Assembly (NCBI GenBank): GCA_028065725.1
Contig: JAPTVL010000324.1
Location: forward strand, 29,864-93,863
Direction: 5' to 3'
DNA: 64,000 nt
Source: Betaproteobacteria bacterium
GTDB taxonomy: Bacteria; Pseudomonadota; Gammaproteobacteria; Burkholderiales; Rhodocyclaceae
The notes under the pieces were generated by a model. It had not been told where the DNA came from, ran no database searches, and saw only the letters and a program-made list of their open reading frames with translations. Numbering within the stretch: the stretch's first letter is position 1; each line of letters begins with the position of its first letter. Below, piece by piece: positions 29,550 to 42,845 of the stretch. Position numbers and translations under genes: made by a program.

Positions 29550-29987
29550 CTACTTGCGATGCGGGCAGGCGGTCTTCCGGCACTCGACGTAGAGGTACAG
29601 GGCGTGTTCGCGAACCTTGAAGCCGCGTTCTTCGGCGACTTTCTGCTGGCGTTTCTCGATTGCGGCGTCGTAGAACTCCTCGACCCGCCCGCAATCGACA
29701 CAGACCAGATGGTCGTGGTGCTGGCCTTCGTTGAGTTCGAAGATCGCCTTGCCGGATTCGAAGTGGTGACGCTGCAACAGGCCCGCCTGCTCGAACTGGG
29801 TCAGCACCCGATAGACCGTTGCCAGGCCTATGTCCAGACCGTCGGCCAGCAGGTGGCGATAGACGTCTTCCGCCGTGACATGGCGCGGCGAGCCTTCATC
29901 CTGCAACTTGTGGAACAGGTCGAGAATCTTGAGGCGCGGATAGGTTGCCTTGAGGCCGATATTCTTGAGGTCGTCGGGATGGGTCAT
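29550..29987 (-). CDS. fur: Ferric uptake regulator Fur
   Basis: A 145-residue repressor. The start at 29987 gives [21 protein letters not shown], the expected N-terminus; the frame upstream runs into the bamE promoter region. A winged helix ([24 protein letters not shown]) precedes the dimerisation domain with metal ligands in [16 protein letters not shown] and a second Cys pair near the end (CRKTACPH). It is divergent from bamE, the common betaproteobacterial layout. Confidence 0.96.
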   Translation of the reverse strand: MTHPDDLKNIGLKATYPRLKILDLFHKLQDEGSPRHVTAEDVYRHLLADGLDIGLATVYRVLTQFEQAGLLQRHHFESGKAIFELNEGQHHDHLVCVDCGRVEEFYDAAIEKRQQKVAEERGFKVREHALYLYVECRKTACPHRK

Positions 29988-30153
29988 GGAGCTATATTGG
30001 CAGGCGTGGAGCCCCTCAGGGACGCGCATTGGCGGGCTGGCAGCTATGATATAGTTTTCGCGCCCCGATTGCGACAAAGCCGTCGGACCAAGATACGAAG
30101 CCTGCCGCAACTGGGCAGCCATCACCAATCAGCGGTTTTTCCGGAATTTCCCG

Positions 30154-30585
30154 ATGAAGCGATTCCTGCTGCTCCTGCCGTTTCTGGCGGCCTGTTCCAA
30201 CGCGCCGCAGATCACCAGCTATCTGTCGCCCTATCGCATCGATGTGCGTCAGGGCAATTTCGTCGCCCAGGAAATGGTGGCGCAGCTGAAGCCGGGCCAG
30301 ACCCGCGAGCAGGTGCGTTTCATTCTCGGCTCGCCGCTGGTGGCCGACATGTTCCACGTTGACCGCTGGGACTACGTCTATCGCTTCCGGCCGGGTCACG
30401 GCGAGGTGCAGCAGCGCACGCTGACGGTATTCTTCCAGGACAACAAGCTGACGCGGGTTGCCGGCGACGTCGTCGCCGAGGACTGCGCCAAGGCCGATGC
30501 GCCGCGGCCGGCGGCGCAGGTCATCGAGATTCCGGGACCGGCCACGGCCGCCACCGCTGCCTCCGACACTCAAGAGAAGAAGTAA
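30154..30585 (+). CDS. bamE: Outer membrane assembly lipoprotein BamE
   Basis: A 143-residue lipoprotein of the SmpA/OmlA family, part of the Bam complex that inserts beta-barrels into the outer membrane. The signal peptide ends in lipobox LAAC (Cys14). The family motif KPGQTREQVRFILGSPLV and the WDYVYRFRPG region are present. The C-terminal Ala/Pro-rich tail is longer than in E. coli BamE (113 residues). It precedes dapB by 3 bp. Confidence 0.95.
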   Translation: MKRFLLLLPFLAACSNAPQITSYLSPYRIDVRQGNFVAQEMVAQLKPGQTREQVRFILGSPLVADMFHVDRWDYVYRFRPGHGEVQQRTLTVFFQDNKLTRVAGDVVAEDCAKADAPRPAAQVIEIPGPATAATAASDTQEKK

Positions 30586-30588
30586 GGC

Positions 30589-31395
30589 ATGGAAAAGATC
30601 CGCTATGCCATCGCCGGCAGTTCCGGGCGCATGGGACGCACCCTGATCGAGGCTGTACAGCAGGATGCGGGCGCCACGCTGGCCGCTGCGCTCGAGCACG
30701 GCAGCAGTCCGTTCATCGGCAGGGATGCCGGCGAACTGGTCGGCGCGCCTTGCGGCGTCAGGATCACTGCCGATCTCGATGCCGCGCTGGCGGTGGCCGA
30801 CTGCCTGATCGACTTTACCCGGCCCGAGGGCACCTTGCAGCATCTGGACGCCTGCCGGCGCCACAAGCTCAGCCTGGTGATCGGTACCACCGGCTTTTCG
30901 GCGCAGGGCAAGCAGGCCATCGAAGCCGCCGCCGCTGATTTTCCGATCGTCTTCGCGCCGAACATGGCGGTGGGCGTCAATGCGGTGTTCCGCCTGCTGG
31001 ACGTGGCGGCGCGCATCCTGAATGAGGGCTACGACATCGAGGTGATCGAGGCCCATCATCGCCACAAGGTGGACGCGCCTTCCGGCACCGCCCTGCGCAT
31101 GGGCGAAGTGGTGACCGCCGCACTGGGCCGCGATCTGGCCGAATGCGCGGTATATGGCCGCGAGGGCCATACCGGCGAGCGGCCGGCGACGCAGATCGGT
31201 TTTTCGACCATCCGCGGCGGCGATATCGTCGGTGACCATACGGTGCTGTTCGCCGGTGCCGGCGAACGCATCGAGATCACCCACAAATCGGCCAGCCGCA
31301 TGCCCTATGCGCTGGGTGCCCTGCGTGCCGGACGCTTCATGCATGGCCGGGCGCACGGGCTGTTCGACATGCAGGATGTGCTGGGCTTGAAGTAG
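30589..31395 (+). CDS. dapB: 4-hydroxy-tetrahydrodipicolinate reductase
   Basis: DapB makes tetrahydrodipicolinate in the lysine/diaminopimelate pathway. The 268-residue protein has the NAD(P)H loop [15 protein letters not shown] and the substrate block [15 protein letters not shown] with catalytic His and Lys. It starts 3 bp after bamE, and carA follows after 152 bp with its own promoter. Confidence 0.97.
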   Translation: MEKIRYAIAGSSGRMGRTLIEAVQQDAGATLAAALEHGSSPFIGRDAGELVGAPCGVRITADLDAALAVADCLIDFTRPEGTLQHLDACRRHKLSLVIGTTGFSAQGKQAIEAAAADFPIVFAPNMAVGVNAVFRLLDVAARILNEGYDIEVIEAHHRHKVDAPSGTALRMGEVVTAALGRDLAECAVYGREGHTGERPATQIGFSTIRGGDIVGDHTVLFAGAGERIEITHKSASRMPYALGALRAGRFMHGRAHGLFDMQDVLGLK

Positions 31396-31438
31396 GCCGG
31401 TAGCGGCGGCCTGCGGTGCCGCCGCGTCGCGCGCAGAT

Positions 31439-31467
31439 TTGCGATGGGCGGCGCGACAGGATACAAT
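31439..31467 (+). promoter_or_regulatory. Sigma-70 type promoter upstream of carA
   Basis: TTGCGA (31439-31444), a 17-bp spacer and TACAAT (31462-31467). The spacing is ideal and both hexamers are within two changes of consensus. It lies 80 bp before the carA GTG. Arginine or pyrimidine control sites were not recognised. Confidence 0.6.
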
Positions 31468-31547
31468 TCGAAGGTTTGCCGGACGCCATGTGAATCAAGC
31501 CGTGTCCGGTTCCGATTGCCGCATAGCCTTGTTCCGGGAGCCCCATC

Positions 31548-32678
31548 GTGCCTCACTTTCCGCCTGCCCTTCTTGCCCTGGCCGACGGAACGGTGTTTAA
31601 AGGCAAGGGCATTGGCGCCAGCGGTGCCAGCGTCGGCGAAGTGGTGTTCAACACCGCACTGACCGGCTACCAGGAAATCCTGACCGATCCGTCCTACGCC
31701 AGCCAGATCGTCACCCTCACCTATCCCCATATCGGCAACTACGGCGTCAATCGCGAAGACTGCGAAGCTTCCCGGGTCCATGCCGCCGGCCTGGTGATCC
31801 GCGATCTGCCCATGCTGGCCTCGAATTTTCGCAGCGAACAGACGCTGGATGCCTGGCTGCGCGACGCAAATGTAGTCGGCCTGGCCGATATCGATACCCG
31901 CAAGCTGACCCGCATCCTGCGCGAGAAGGGTGCCCAGGCCGGATGTCTGATGGCCGGCGAGCATCTTGATGCCGATGCGGCGATTGCCCAGGCACGCGGC
32001 TTTCCCGGTCTTGCCGGCATGGATCTGGCACGGGTGGTCAGCGCCCCGCAGTCCTACCCCTGGCGCGAAGGCGAGTGGCAGCTTGGTGCCGGCTTTGCGC
32101 ATCCCGACAGTTTCCGTTTCAAGGTCGTCGCCTACGATTTCGGGGTCAAGCGCAACATCCTGCGCATGCTGGCCTCGCGCGGCTGCGATCTGACCGTGGT
32201 GCCGGCGCAGACGCCGGCGGCCGAGGTGCTGGCGCTCAATCCCGACGGTGTTTTCCTGTCCAACGGTCCCGGCGATCCGGAGCCCTGCGGCTACGCCGTG
32301 GCGGCAATCCGCGAATTTCTCGACAAACGCCTGCCGGTCTTCGGCATTTGCCTCGGCCATCAGCTGATGGGGCTGGCGGCCGGTGGCAAGACCATGAAGA
32401 TGAAGTTCGGCCACCATGGCGCCAATCATCCGGTCAAGGATCTCGAATCCGGCCAGGTATTGATCACCAGCCAGAACCACGGCTTTGCGGTGGATCCGGC
32501 GAGCCTGCCGCAGAACGTGAAAGTGACCCACGTCTCGCTGTTCGACGGCAGTCTGCAGGGCATGGCCTGGACCGATCGGCCGGCCTTCTGCTTCCAGGGG
32601 CATCCCGAAGCCAGTCCGGGTCCGCACGACGTGGCCTACCTGTTCGACCGCTTCATCCGGTCGATGGCCGCGAAGTAG
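31548..32678 (+). CDS. carA: Carbamoyl-phosphate synthase, small (glutaminase) subunit
   Basis: CarA releases ammonia from glutamine and channels it to CarB for carbamoyl phosphate, used for arginine and pyrimidines. Translation starts at GTG with GGGAG ten bases upstream; no ATG fits better. The 376-residue protein has the class I amidotransferase nucleophile in [13 protein letters not shown] and the His/Glu pair in [12 protein letters not shown] LysE-type gene separates it from carB. Confidence 0.97.
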   Translation: MPHFPPALLALADGTVFKGKGIGASGASVGEVVFNTALTGYQEILTDPSYASQIVTLTYPHIGNYGVNREDCEASRVHAAGLVIRDLPMLASNFRSEQTLDAWLRDANVVGLADIDTRKLTRILREKGAQAGCLMAGEHLDADAAIAQARGFPGLAGMDLARVVSAPQSYPWREGEWQLGAGFAHPDSFRFKVVAYDFGVKRNILRMLASRGCDLTVVPAQTPAAEVLALNPDGVFLSNGPGDPEPCGYAVAAIREFLDKRLPVFGICLGHQLMGLAAGGKTMKMKFGHHGANHPVKDLESGQVLITSQNHGFAVDPASLPQNVKVTHVSLFDGSLQGMAWTDRPAFCFQGHPEASPGPHDVAYLFDRFIRSMAAK

Positions 32679-32681
32679 TCC

Positions 32682-33329
32682 ATGTTCTACGGCATTACCG
32701 ATCTCACGACCTATGTGCTGGGCACGATTTTCATCGTGCTGCTGCCCGGGCCCAATTCCCTGTACGTGCTTTCCGTGGCCTCGCAGCGCGGCGTGCGCGC
32801 GGGCTACCTGGGCGCCTGCGGCATTTTTGCCGGCGACGCGATCCTGATGGTGCTCTCGGCGACCGGCGTGGCCTCCCTGTTGCAAGCCAGTCCGGCATTG
32901 TTCATGGTGCTCAAGTACATCGGTGCGGCCTATCTGGCGTGGCTCGGCATCGGCCTGTTGCGTGCGGCATGGGCGACCTGGCATGCACCGGCAGCGAAGG
33001 ATGCAGCGCCGTCCCGGGTCGATGCGACGCGACCTTTCCGCGCGGCGCTGGCGATCAGCCTGATGAACCCCAAGGCGATCATGTTCTTCGTCTCCTTCTT
33101 CATCCAGTTCGTCGATCCGGGCTATGCCTGGCCGGTCTTGTCCTTCGCCATCCTCGGGCTGATCTGCCAGATCATCAGCGGCGTGTATCTTTCGCTGCTG
33201 ATCCTGGGCGGCGCCCATCTGGCGCAGCAGTTCCGTACCCGGCGGCGGCTTGCCGCGGGTGCTACCGGCGGGGTCGGCGCCATGTTTATCGGATTTGGCG
33301 CAAGACTCGCCGATTCGACCTTGAATTGA
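32682..33329 (+). CDS. LysE/LeuE family amino-acid exporter
   Basis: A 215-residue membrane protein with about six membrane segments. The N-terminal signature VLLPGPNSLYVLSVASQRGVRAG and the later ALAISLMNPKAIMFFVSFF are diagnostic of the LysE/RhtB/LeuE superfamily. Members export amino acids such as leucine, lysine or homoserine lactones; substrate is unknown here. It starts 3 bp after carA and ends 12 bp before carB, so it must be part of the same transcript. Confidence 0.9.
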   Translation: MFYGITDLTTYVLGTIFIVLLPGPNSLYVLSVASQRGVRAGYLGACGIFAGDAILMVLSATGVASLLQASPALFMVLKYIGAAYLAWLGIGLLRAAWATWHAPAAKDAAPSRVDATRPFRAALAISLMNPKAIMFFVSFFIQFVDPGYAWPVLSFAILGLICQIISGVYLSLLILGGAHLAQQFRTRRRLAAGATGGVGAMFIGFGARLADSTLN

Positions 33330-33341
33330 CAGGCGGGAATA

Positions 33342-36583
<3,242 letters not shown>

Positions 36584-36587
<4 letters not shown>

Positions 36588-37060
36588 GCAAGTTTCCCAT
36601 CACCCTGCGCGGCGCGGAGCTGCTGCGCAAGGAATTGCAGCGGTTGAAAGCCGTCGATCGTCCGGCCGTCATCGCCGCCATTGCCGAGGCCCGCTCGCAC
36701 GGCGACCTCTCGGAGAATGCCGAGTACGACGCCGCCAAGGAACGCCAGGGCTTCATCGAGGGCCGCATCAAGGAAGTCGAAGGCAAGCTGGGCAATGCGC
36801 AGATCATCGATCCGGCATCGCTGGACGCCGATGGCCGCGTGGTTTTCGGCGCCACGGTGGAACTGGAGGACATGGACAGCGGCAGCAAGGTGAGCTACCA
36901 GATCGTCGGTGACGACGAAGCCGACATCAAGGCCGGCATGCTGTCGCTGAACTCGCCGGTGGCGCGTGCGCTGATCGGCAAGTTCGCCGGCGACGTGGCC
37001 GAGGTGCAGACTCCCGGCGGCCTGCGCGAGTACGAGATTCTCGACGTCAAGTACATCTGA
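36584..37060 (+). CDS. greA: Transcription elongation factor GreA
   Basis: GreA rescues backtracked RNA polymerase by stimulating transcript cleavage. The 158-residue protein has an N-terminal coiled coil with the tip acidic residues in [13 protein letters not shown] and a C-terminal FKBP-like domain with [11 protein letters not shown]. Its ATG overlaps the carB stop (ATGA) and its stop overlaps the next start (TGATG), so the three are translated in series. Confidence 0.97.
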
Positions 37061-37521
37061 TGCGCTTCGCCGGCGCGCTCTACAGCCTTTGCATCGCAGT
37101 CTGGGCCGGCAGTTTGCTGGCAATCGGCTACATTGCCGCGCCGGTGCTGTTCTCCCAGCTCGCGGATCGCGCCATGGCCGGCAACCTGGCCGGAGCGATG
37201 TTCTCGGTCACCGCCTGGGTCGGCATGGCCTGCGGAACCTACCTGATGCTGTTCATCCTGTTTGCCAAAGGCTGGCGCGCCCTGCAGTCGGGCGTGTTCT
37301 GGATCGTGCTGTCGATGCTGGTGTTGACGGTGGCCGGGCATTTCGGGGTGCAGCCGATCCTGGCGCAGCTCAAGGCCGATGCCTTGCCGCGCCAGGTGAT
37401 GGAAAGCGCGCTACGCGATCGCTTCCGTACCTGGCATGGGGTGTCGAGCGGGCTTTACCTGGTGCAATCCCTGCTTGGGATCGCGCTGGTGCTGTTGCAG
37501 GAGCGGGGCAGGGGGCGTTAG
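37060..37521 (+). CDS. DUF4149 domain membrane protein
   Basis: A 153-residue protein with four membrane segments (about residues 5-30, 44-68, 76-96 and 128-146). It matches DUF4149 proteins, found next to greA and yhbY in betaproteobacteria; no function is known. The start overlaps the greA stop by 1 bp, and its end overlaps the convergent yhbY stop by 4 bp. Confidence 0.8.
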   Translation: MRFAGALYSLCIAVWAGSLLAIGYIAAPVLFSQLADRAMAGNLAGAMFSVTAWVGMACGTYLMLFILFAKGWRALQSGVFWIVLSMLVLTVAGHFGVQPILAQLKADALPRQVMESALRDRFRTWHGVSSGLYLVQSLLGIALVLLQERGRGR

Positions 37522-37970
37522 CCCTTGCGGCTGCGCGCTTCGCTGCGCGCTGCCGCCTGCTTTTTGGTTGCCGGCGGGTCCTTGCGCCGTCTCGCCGGCG
37601 CCGACTCTTGCGCTGCAGCGTCCTTCGGGTTTTGGTTACGACCGCTGCGCTTAACGCCGATAATGCCGGCGTTAGCCTCCACCGAAACTTCGTTTTCGCG
37701 CCACAGCACCAGCAGGTTGCCGATGTGTTGCACCTCGGCACAGTTGAGCGCGGTGCAGATTTCAGTGAACAAGGCCTCGCGATTTTCGCGCTCGATGCCG
37801 TAAAGTCGCAGCTTGATCAGTTCGTGGGCCTTGAGGCAGCGGTCGATTTCCGTCAGAACGGACGGCGTCAGGCCCTTCTGGCTGATGGAAACGACGGGAT
37901 TCAGATGATGCGCGGCGGCCCGCAGGGCGCGGCGCTGGACGGGGCTCAGTGGGGTGGAATTTTCAGTCAT
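37518..37970 (-). CDS. yhbY: YhbY family RNA-binding protein (CRM domain) with repeat-derived tail
   Basis: A 150-residue protein. The first 95 residues or so are a CRM domain ([30 protein letters not shown] region), which binds RNA and associates with ribosome precursors in E. coli. The family is usually about 97 residues; here a Lys/Arg/Ala-rich tail of about 50 residues is added, and this tail is encoded by two dispersed repeat elements (37635-37699 and 37585-37608). The gene is divergent from rlmE, 14 bp apart, a conserved pairing. Confidence 0.92.
   Translation of the reverse strand: MTENSTPLSPVQRRALRAAAHHLNPVVSISQKGLTPSVLTEIDRCLKAHELIKLRLYGIERENREALFTEICTALNCAEVQHIGNLLVLWRENEVSVEANAGIIGVKRSGRNQNPKDAAAQESAPARRRKDPPATKKQAAARSEARSRKG
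37585..37608 (-). repeat. 24-bp dispersed element, copy 3
   Basis: Three mismatches to the window consensus, read on the minus strand as part of the yhbY tail (encoding QESAPARR). Confidence 0.55.
37635..37699 (-). repeat. 65-bp dispersed element, copy 2
   Basis: About 80 percent identical to 8852-8916 without gaps. Here it is translated as the junction between the CRM domain and the basic tail of YhbY. Confidence 0.6.
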
Positions 37971-37984
37971 GGCGGGATTGTAAC

Positions 37985-38626
37985 GTGAGCGGCAAAGTCG
38001 AGAGCAATAAGAAAAACAAGACCAACAAGGCCTGGATTACCGAGCACGTCAATGACGCCTACGTGCAGCGGGCCCGGGTCGAGGGCTGGCGTTCCCGCGC
38101 CGCCTTCAAGCTGATCGAGATCGACGACAAGGACAAGCTGCTGAAGCCGGGCATGACCGTGGTCGACCTCGGCTCGGCGCCCGGCAGCTGGTCGCAGGTG
38201 GCCGCGAAGCGCATTGCTCCCGGCGGGCGCATGATTGCGCTGGACCTGCTGCCGATGGAGCCGGTGCATGGCGTCGAGTTCATCCAGGGCGATTTCCACG
38301 ACGACGCAGTGTTGCAGGCTTTGACCGATGCCCTCGCCGGGCGCCAGGTCGACCTTGTATTGTCGGACATGGCCCCCAATATGTCGGGTATCGGCATGGT
38401 CGACCAGGCGCGGGTGATGGTTCTGGCTGAATTGACCTTGGAATTCTGCGCGCTGCATCTGAAACCCGGTGGTGACATGCTGACCAAGGTGTTTCAGGGG
38501 GATGGCTTCATGGAATTGCGCCGTGCCTTGCAGGAACAGTTTCAGACTTTGTTGATGAGAAAGCCGGCGGCCTCGCGCAATCGCAGTGCCGAGATATACC
38601 TGCTGGCGCGGAACAAGAAGGCTTGA
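37985..38626 (+). CDS. rlmE: 23S rRNA 2'-O-methyltransferase RlmE (FtsJ)
   Basis: RlmE methylates U2552 of 23S rRNA using SAM. A GTG start at 37985 gives [17 protein letters not shown] and 213 residues, the normal length (E. coli 209). The SAM motif is [15 protein letters not shown], and the K-D-K-E catalytic set is consistent with [21 protein letters not shown] and KVFQGDG. It is divergent from yhbY and followed by ftsH. Confidence 0.95.
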   Translation: MSGKVESNKKNKTNKAWITEHVNDAYVQRARVEGWRSRAAFKLIEIDDKDKLLKPGMTVVDLGSAPGSWSQVAAKRIAPGGRMIALDLLPMEPVHGVEFIQGDFHDDAVLQALTDALAGRQVDLVLSDMAPNMSGIGMVDQARVMVLAELTLEFCALHLKPGGDMLTKVFQGDGFMELRRALQEQFQTLLMRKPAASRNRSAEIYLLARNKKA

Positions 38627-38715
38627 CGGACGGTCTATGCGGTTTGCAGGGCAGGGCGATCGGCACTAGAATCACTTGATACGTAATCCCGCCCCAGGGG
38701 AAGAGAGGCTACACC

Positions 38716-40599
38716 TTGAATAACATGTTCAAAAATATGGCGATCTGGCTGGTGATCGGCATCGTTCTGATGACCGTTTTCAACCAGTTCAACACGCGTC
38801 AGGCCGTGCTCGGATCGCTGGAATACTCCCAGTTCCTCGAGGAGGTCAAGGAAGGTCGTATCGCCAAGGTGGTGATTCAGGGCCGCACTCTTGAAGCCAC
38901 CACCAACGATGGCAAGCGCATCACCACCTACGCGCCGCCCGACCTGTGGATGGTCTCCGACCTGCTCAAGAACAACGTCAAGGTCGTTGCCAAGCCCGAG
39001 GAAGAACAATCCTTCCTGACCAGCATCTTCGTCTCCTGGTTCCCGATGCTGCTCTTGATCGGCGTCTGGGTATTCTTCATGCGCCAGATGCAGGGCGGCG
39101 GCAAGGGCGGTGCCTTCTCCTTCGGCAAGAGCCGCGCGCGCATGATGGACGAGTCGTCCAACAACATCACCTTCGCCGACGTTGCGGGCTGCGACGAGGC
39201 CAAGGAGGAAGTCTCCGAGATGGTGGACTTCCTGCGCGATCCGTCGAAGTTCCAGAAGCTTGGCGGCCGCATTCCGCGCGGCGTGCTGCTGGTCGGCTCG
39301 CCCGGTACCGGCAAGACCCTGCTGGCCAAGGCCATCGCCGGCGAGGCCAAGGTGCCCTTCTTCTCGATCTCCGGCTCCGATTTCGTCGAGATGTTCGTCG
39401 GTGTCGGTGCCGCGCGCGTGCGCGACATGTTCGACCAGGCCAAGAAGGCCGCACCCTGCATCATTTTCATCGACGAGCTCGATGCCGTCGGCCGCCAGCG
39501 CGGCGCCGGCCTCGGCGGCGGCAACGACGAGCGCGAGCAGACCCTGAACCAGATGCTGGTCGAGATGGACGGTTTCGAGCCTTCGGTGGGCGTGATCGTG
39601 GTGGCGGCCACCAACCGCCCCGATGTGCTCGATCCGGCCTTGCTGCGCCCCGGCCGCTTCGACCGCCAGGTGGTGGTGCCGCTGCCCGACATCCGTGGCC
39701 GCGAGCAGATCCTCAAGGTGCATATGCGCAAGGTGCCGGTGGCGCCGGACATCGATGCCTCGATCCTGGCGCGCGGCTGTCCCGGTTTTTCCGGTGCCGA
39801 CCTCGCCAATCTGGTGAATGAGGCGGCCTTGTTCGCCGCGCGCGGCAACAAGCGCCTGGTGGATATGGAAGACTTCGAGCGCGCCAAGGACAAGATCATG
39901 ATGGGCGCCGAGCGTCGTTCCATGGTCATGCCCGAGGAGGAACGCAGGAACACTGCCTATCACGAGTCGGGTCATGCCGTGGTGGCCAAGCTGCTGCCGA
40001 AGACCGACCCGGTGCACAAGGTGACCGTCATTCCGCGCGGCCGCGCGCTGGGCCTGACCATGCAGCTGCCCGACCAGGAACGCTACAGCCAGGACCGCGA
40101 ACGCCTGCTGTGCACCATTGCCGTCCTGTTCGGCGGTCGCATTGCCGAGGAACTCTTCATGCAGCAGATGACCACCGGCGCTTCCAACGATTTCCAGCGC
40201 GCCACCGATCTGGCACGGCGCATGGTGACTCAGTGGGGCATGTCCGACACCCTGGGGCCGATGGTGTACGGCGAAGAGGAAGGCGAAATTTTCCTCGGCC
40301 GCTCCGTCACCACGCACAAAAACATGTCGGAATCCACGATGCAGAAGGTCGATACCGAGATTCGCCGCGTGCTCGACGAGCAGTACGCGCGTGCGCGCAA
40401 GCTGCTGGAAGACAACCGCGACAAGGTCGAGGCCATGACCGCGGCCCTGCTGGAACTGGAAACCATCGACGCCGACCAGATCAACGACATCATGGCCGGT
40501 CTGCCGCCGCGTCCGCCCAAGCCTTCCAGCGCGCCACCGGCGCCGCGGGTCGATAGTGGTACGCCGGGCGCCGAGCCCAACGCGCCGGCACCCGCCTGA
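38716..40599 (+). CDS. ftsH: ATP-dependent zinc metalloprotease FtsH
   Basis: FtsH is a membrane AAA+ protease that degrades, among others, LpxC and sigma-32. A TTG start at 38716 gives the usual betaproteobacterial N-terminus ([15 protein letters not shown]) after GAGAGG; an ATG three codons on is the alternative. The 627-residue protein has two membrane segments, Walker [14 protein letters not shown], the SRH region and the zinc site HESGH (residues near 415) with a later Asp ligand. Given the sigma-32 promoters at 22.8 and 23.5 kb, FtsH would close that loop. Confidence 0.98.
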   Translation: MNNMFKNMAIWLVIGIVLMTVFNQFNTRQAVLGSLEYSQFLEEVKEGRIAKVVIQGRTLEATTNDGKRITTYAPPDLWMVSDLLKNNVKVVAKPEEEQSFLTSIFVSWFPMLLLIGVWVFFMRQMQGGGKGGAFSFGKSRARMMDESSNNITFADVAGCDEAKEEVSEMVDFLRDPSKFQKLGGRIPRGVLLVGSPGTGKTLLAKAIAGEAKVPFFSISGSDFVEMFVGVGAARVRDMFDQAKKAAPCIIFIDELDAVGRQRGAGLGGGNDEREQTLNQMLVEMDGFEPSVGVIVVAATNRPDVLDPALLRPGRFDRQVVVPLPDIRGREQILKVHMRKVPVAPDIDASILARGCPGFSGADLANLVNEAALFAARGNKRLVDMEDFERAKDKIMMGAERRSMVMPEEERRNTAYHESGHAVVAKLLPKTDPVHKVTVIPRGRALGLTMQLPDQERYSQDRERLLCTIAVLFGGRIAEELFMQQMTTGASNDFQRATDLARRMVTQWGMSDTLGPMVYGEEEGEIFLGRSVTTHKNMSESTMQKVDTEIRRVLDEQYARARKLLEDNRDKVEAMTAALLELETIDADQINDIMAGLPPRPPKPSSAPPAPRVDSGTPGAEPNAPAPA

Positions 40600-40614
40600 T
40601 TTCCGACCCAGCCC

Positions 40615-40654
40615 GGCCGCCGAAGCCTTTCCGCTTCGGCGGCCACTGTTTTTT
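40615..40654 (+). terminator. Intrinsic terminator between ftsH and folP
   Basis: A perfect 12-bp stem, GGCCGCCGAAGC (40615-40626) with GCTTCGGCGGCC (40633-40644), loop CTTTCC, then a T-run at 40649-40654. The folP ATG begins two bases after the T-run, so the structure also covers the folP RBS region. Confidence 0.85.
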
Positions 40655-40655
40655 C

Positions 40656-41489
40656 ATGAGCCAGAATTTCCACTGCGGTCGCTTCGTGCTCAATGCCGAG
40701 CGCCCGCTCATCATGGGCATCGTCAATCTGTCCGACGATTCCTTTTCCGGCGATGGCCTGCATGGCGACACCGGGGCGGCCATTGCCCAGGCGGTGCGAA
40801 TGATCGAGCAGGGTGCGCACATCCTCGACTTTGGCGCCGAGTCTTCGCGACCGGGGGCGACGCCGGTGCCGGCGCAGCAGGAAATCGACCGCCTGCTGCC
40901 GGTGATCGAGGGCCTGCTGGGTTGCGGCGTGCCGCTGGCGGTGGATACCGTCAAGCCCGCAGTGATGCGTGCCACGCTGGCCGCCGGCGCCGACATGATC
41001 AACGACATCAACGCGCTGCGTGCGCCGGGTGCGCTGGAAAGCGTCGCCGTCAGCCCGGCCGGGGTGTGCCTGATGCACATGCAGGGCGCTCCGGCTACCA
41101 TGCAGGATGCCCCCCGCTATGATGGCGATATCGTGGCCGAGGTCGCCGAGTTTCTCGGCGAGCGCGTGGCGGCGGCAGAGATGGCCGGCATCGCGCTGAA
41201 CCGGATCGTGGTCGATCCTGGCTTCGGCTTCGGCAAGTCGCTGGAGCACAACCTGACGCTGCTGCGCCGCCTGGAAGAACTCGTGGTACCGGGTCTGCCC
41301 TTGCTGGTGGGCATGTCGCGCAAGTCGATGCTCGGCCTGCTGACCGGGCGCGACGCCGGCGACCGGGTCCATGCCGGCATCGCGGCGCATGTGCTGGCCG
41401 TGCTGCGCGGTGCGCGCATCGTGCGCGTGCATGACGTCGCCGCGACGCGCGATGCATTGACCGTATTGCAAGCCGTGGAGGATTACTGA
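40656..41489 (+). CDS. folP: Dihydropteroate synthase
   Basis: FolP joins p-aminobenzoate to the pterin pyrophosphate. The 277-residue TIM-barrel has the expected blocks IMGIVNLSDDSFSGDG, ESSRPGATPV, ADMINDINAL, VDPGFGFGKS and the GMSRKSMLG loop. The first loop usually reads NVTPDSFSDGG; here it is NLSDDSFSGDG, an unusual variant close to the pterin/sulfonamide site. It precedes glmM without a gap, as in many proteobacteria. No RBS is visible because the terminator hairpin occupies the place. Confidence 0.95.
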   Translation: MSQNFHCGRFVLNAERPLIMGIVNLSDDSFSGDGLHGDTGAAIAQAVRMIEQGAHILDFGAESSRPGATPVPAQQEIDRLLPVIEGLLGCGVPLAVDTVKPAVMRATLAAGADMINDINALRAPGALESVAVSPAGVCLMHMQGAPATMQDAPRYDGDIVAEVAEFLGERVAAAEMAGIALNRIVVDPGFGFGKSLEHNLTLLRRLEELVVPGLPLLVGMSRKSMLGLLTGRDAGDRVHAGIAAHVLAVLRGARIVRVHDVAATRDALTVLQAVEDY

Positions 41490-42845
41490 ATGGGACGCAA
41501 GTATTTCGGCACTGACGGAGTTCGTGGTCGCGTCGGGCAGGCGCCGATCACGCCGGAGTTCGTCATGCGCCTGGGTTTTGCCGCCGGTTCCGCGCTGGTG
41601 GCGCGCGACGGGCTCGGGTCGCAGGAAAGACCGGCCGTCCTGATCGGCAAGGACACGCGGATATCCGGCTACATGCTGGAAGCCGCGCTGGAGGCGGGCT
41701 TTTCCGCGGCCGGTGTCGACGTGATGCTGTGCGGGCCGATGCCGACGCCGGCGGTGGCCTACCTGACGCGCGCACTGCGGCTGCAGGCGGGAGTGGTGAT
41801 CTCGGCCTCGCACAATCCCTACGACGACAACGGCATCAAGTTCTTTTCGGCGCAGGGCACCAAGCTGCCGGATGCGGTGGAACTCGACATCGAGGCACGG
41901 CTCGAACAGCCGATGCACTGCATGGAGTCGGCCCGGCTCGGCAAGGCCCGCCGCGTTGACGATGCCGCCGGGCGCTACATCGAATTCTGCAAGAGCACCT
42001 TTCCCAACGACCTCGACCTGCGCGGCCTCAAGATCGTGGTGGACAGCGCCCACGGTGCGGGCTATCACGTTGCGCCCAACGTATTCCATGAACTTGGCGC
42101 CGAGATAGTCGGCGTTGGCGACACGCCGAACGGACTCAACATCAACCTCGAGGTCGGCGCCACGGCGCCCGCGGCCTTGCGCGCTGCGGTGCTGGAGCAT
42201 CGCGCCGACTGCGGCATCGCGCTCGACGGCGACGGCGACCGGTTGGTCATGGTCGACGCGGCCGGCAATCTCTACGACGGCGACCAGTTGCTCTACGTGA
42301 TTGCCCGCCAGCGCGCCCGCCAGCAGACGGTGTCCGGCGTGGCCGGCACGCTGATGAGCAACCTCGGCTTCGAGCACGCGCTGGCGCGGCTGGACATCGC
42401 CCTCGGCCGCGCCAAGGTGGGCGACCGCTACGTGCTGGAGATGATGCAGGACAAGGGCTGGCTGCTCGGCGGCGAGAATTCCGGACACATCATCTGCCTC
42501 GATCGCCACACCACCGGCGACGGCATCATCGCCGCGCTGCAGGTGCTGGCTGCGTTGCGTGCCAGCGGCGAGACCCTGGCCGAGGCCTGCGCCGACCTGA
42601 CGCTGTATCCGCAGAAACTGATCAACGTCAGGATGCCGGCCGGATTTGACTGGGCGGCCGACGATGGAATTCGCGCTGCGGTGGCAGCGGCCGAGGCGAC
42701 GCTGGACGGCAGCGGCCGCGTGCTGCTGCGACCCTCGGGCACCGAGCCTTTACTGCGGGTGATGGTTGAAGGGCGCGAGGCGGCGGTGGTCAGCGGGCAG
42801 GCCGAGGCGATTGCCGGCGCGGTGCGCCAGGCTTTCGGCGCCTAG
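41490..42845 (+). CDS. glmM: Phosphoglucosamine mutase
   Basis: GlmM converts glucosamine-6-phosphate to glucosamine-1-phosphate for UDP-GlcNAc, needed for peptidoglycan and lipid A. The 451-residue protein has the phosphoserine loop [12 protein letters not shown], the metal loop LDGDGDR and the C-terminal phosphate loop [11 protein letters not shown]. The ATG directly follows the folP stop. Its end overlaps the convergent sixA by 4 bp. Confidence 0.98.
   Translation: MGRKYFGTDGVRGRVGQAPITPEFVMRLGFAAGSALVARDGLGSQERPAVLIGKDTRISGYMLEAALEAGFSAAGVDVMLCGPMPTPAVAYLTRALRLQAGVVISASHNPYDDNGIKFFSAQGTKLPDAVELDIEARLEQPMHCMESARLGKARRVDDAAGRYIEFCKSTFPNDLDLRGLKIVVDSAHGAGYHVAPNVFHELGAEIVGVGDTPNGLNINLEVGATAPAALRAAVLEHRADCGIALDGDGDRLVMVDAAGNLYDGDQLLYVIARQRARQQTVSGVAGTLMSNLGFEHALARLDIALGRAKVGDRYVLEMMQDKGWLLGGENSGHIICLDRHTTGDGIIAALQVLAALRASGETLAEACADLTLYPQKLINVRMPAGFDWAADDGIRAAVAAAEATLDGSGRVLLRPSGTEPLLRVMVEGREAAVVSGQAEAIAGAVRQAFGA

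Noticed and set aside
29988..30153. Possible Fur box in the fur/bamE gap (AT-rich ATGATATAG).
   Set aside because: Too short and lacks the 19-bp GATAATGAT-type symmetry; could not be supported.
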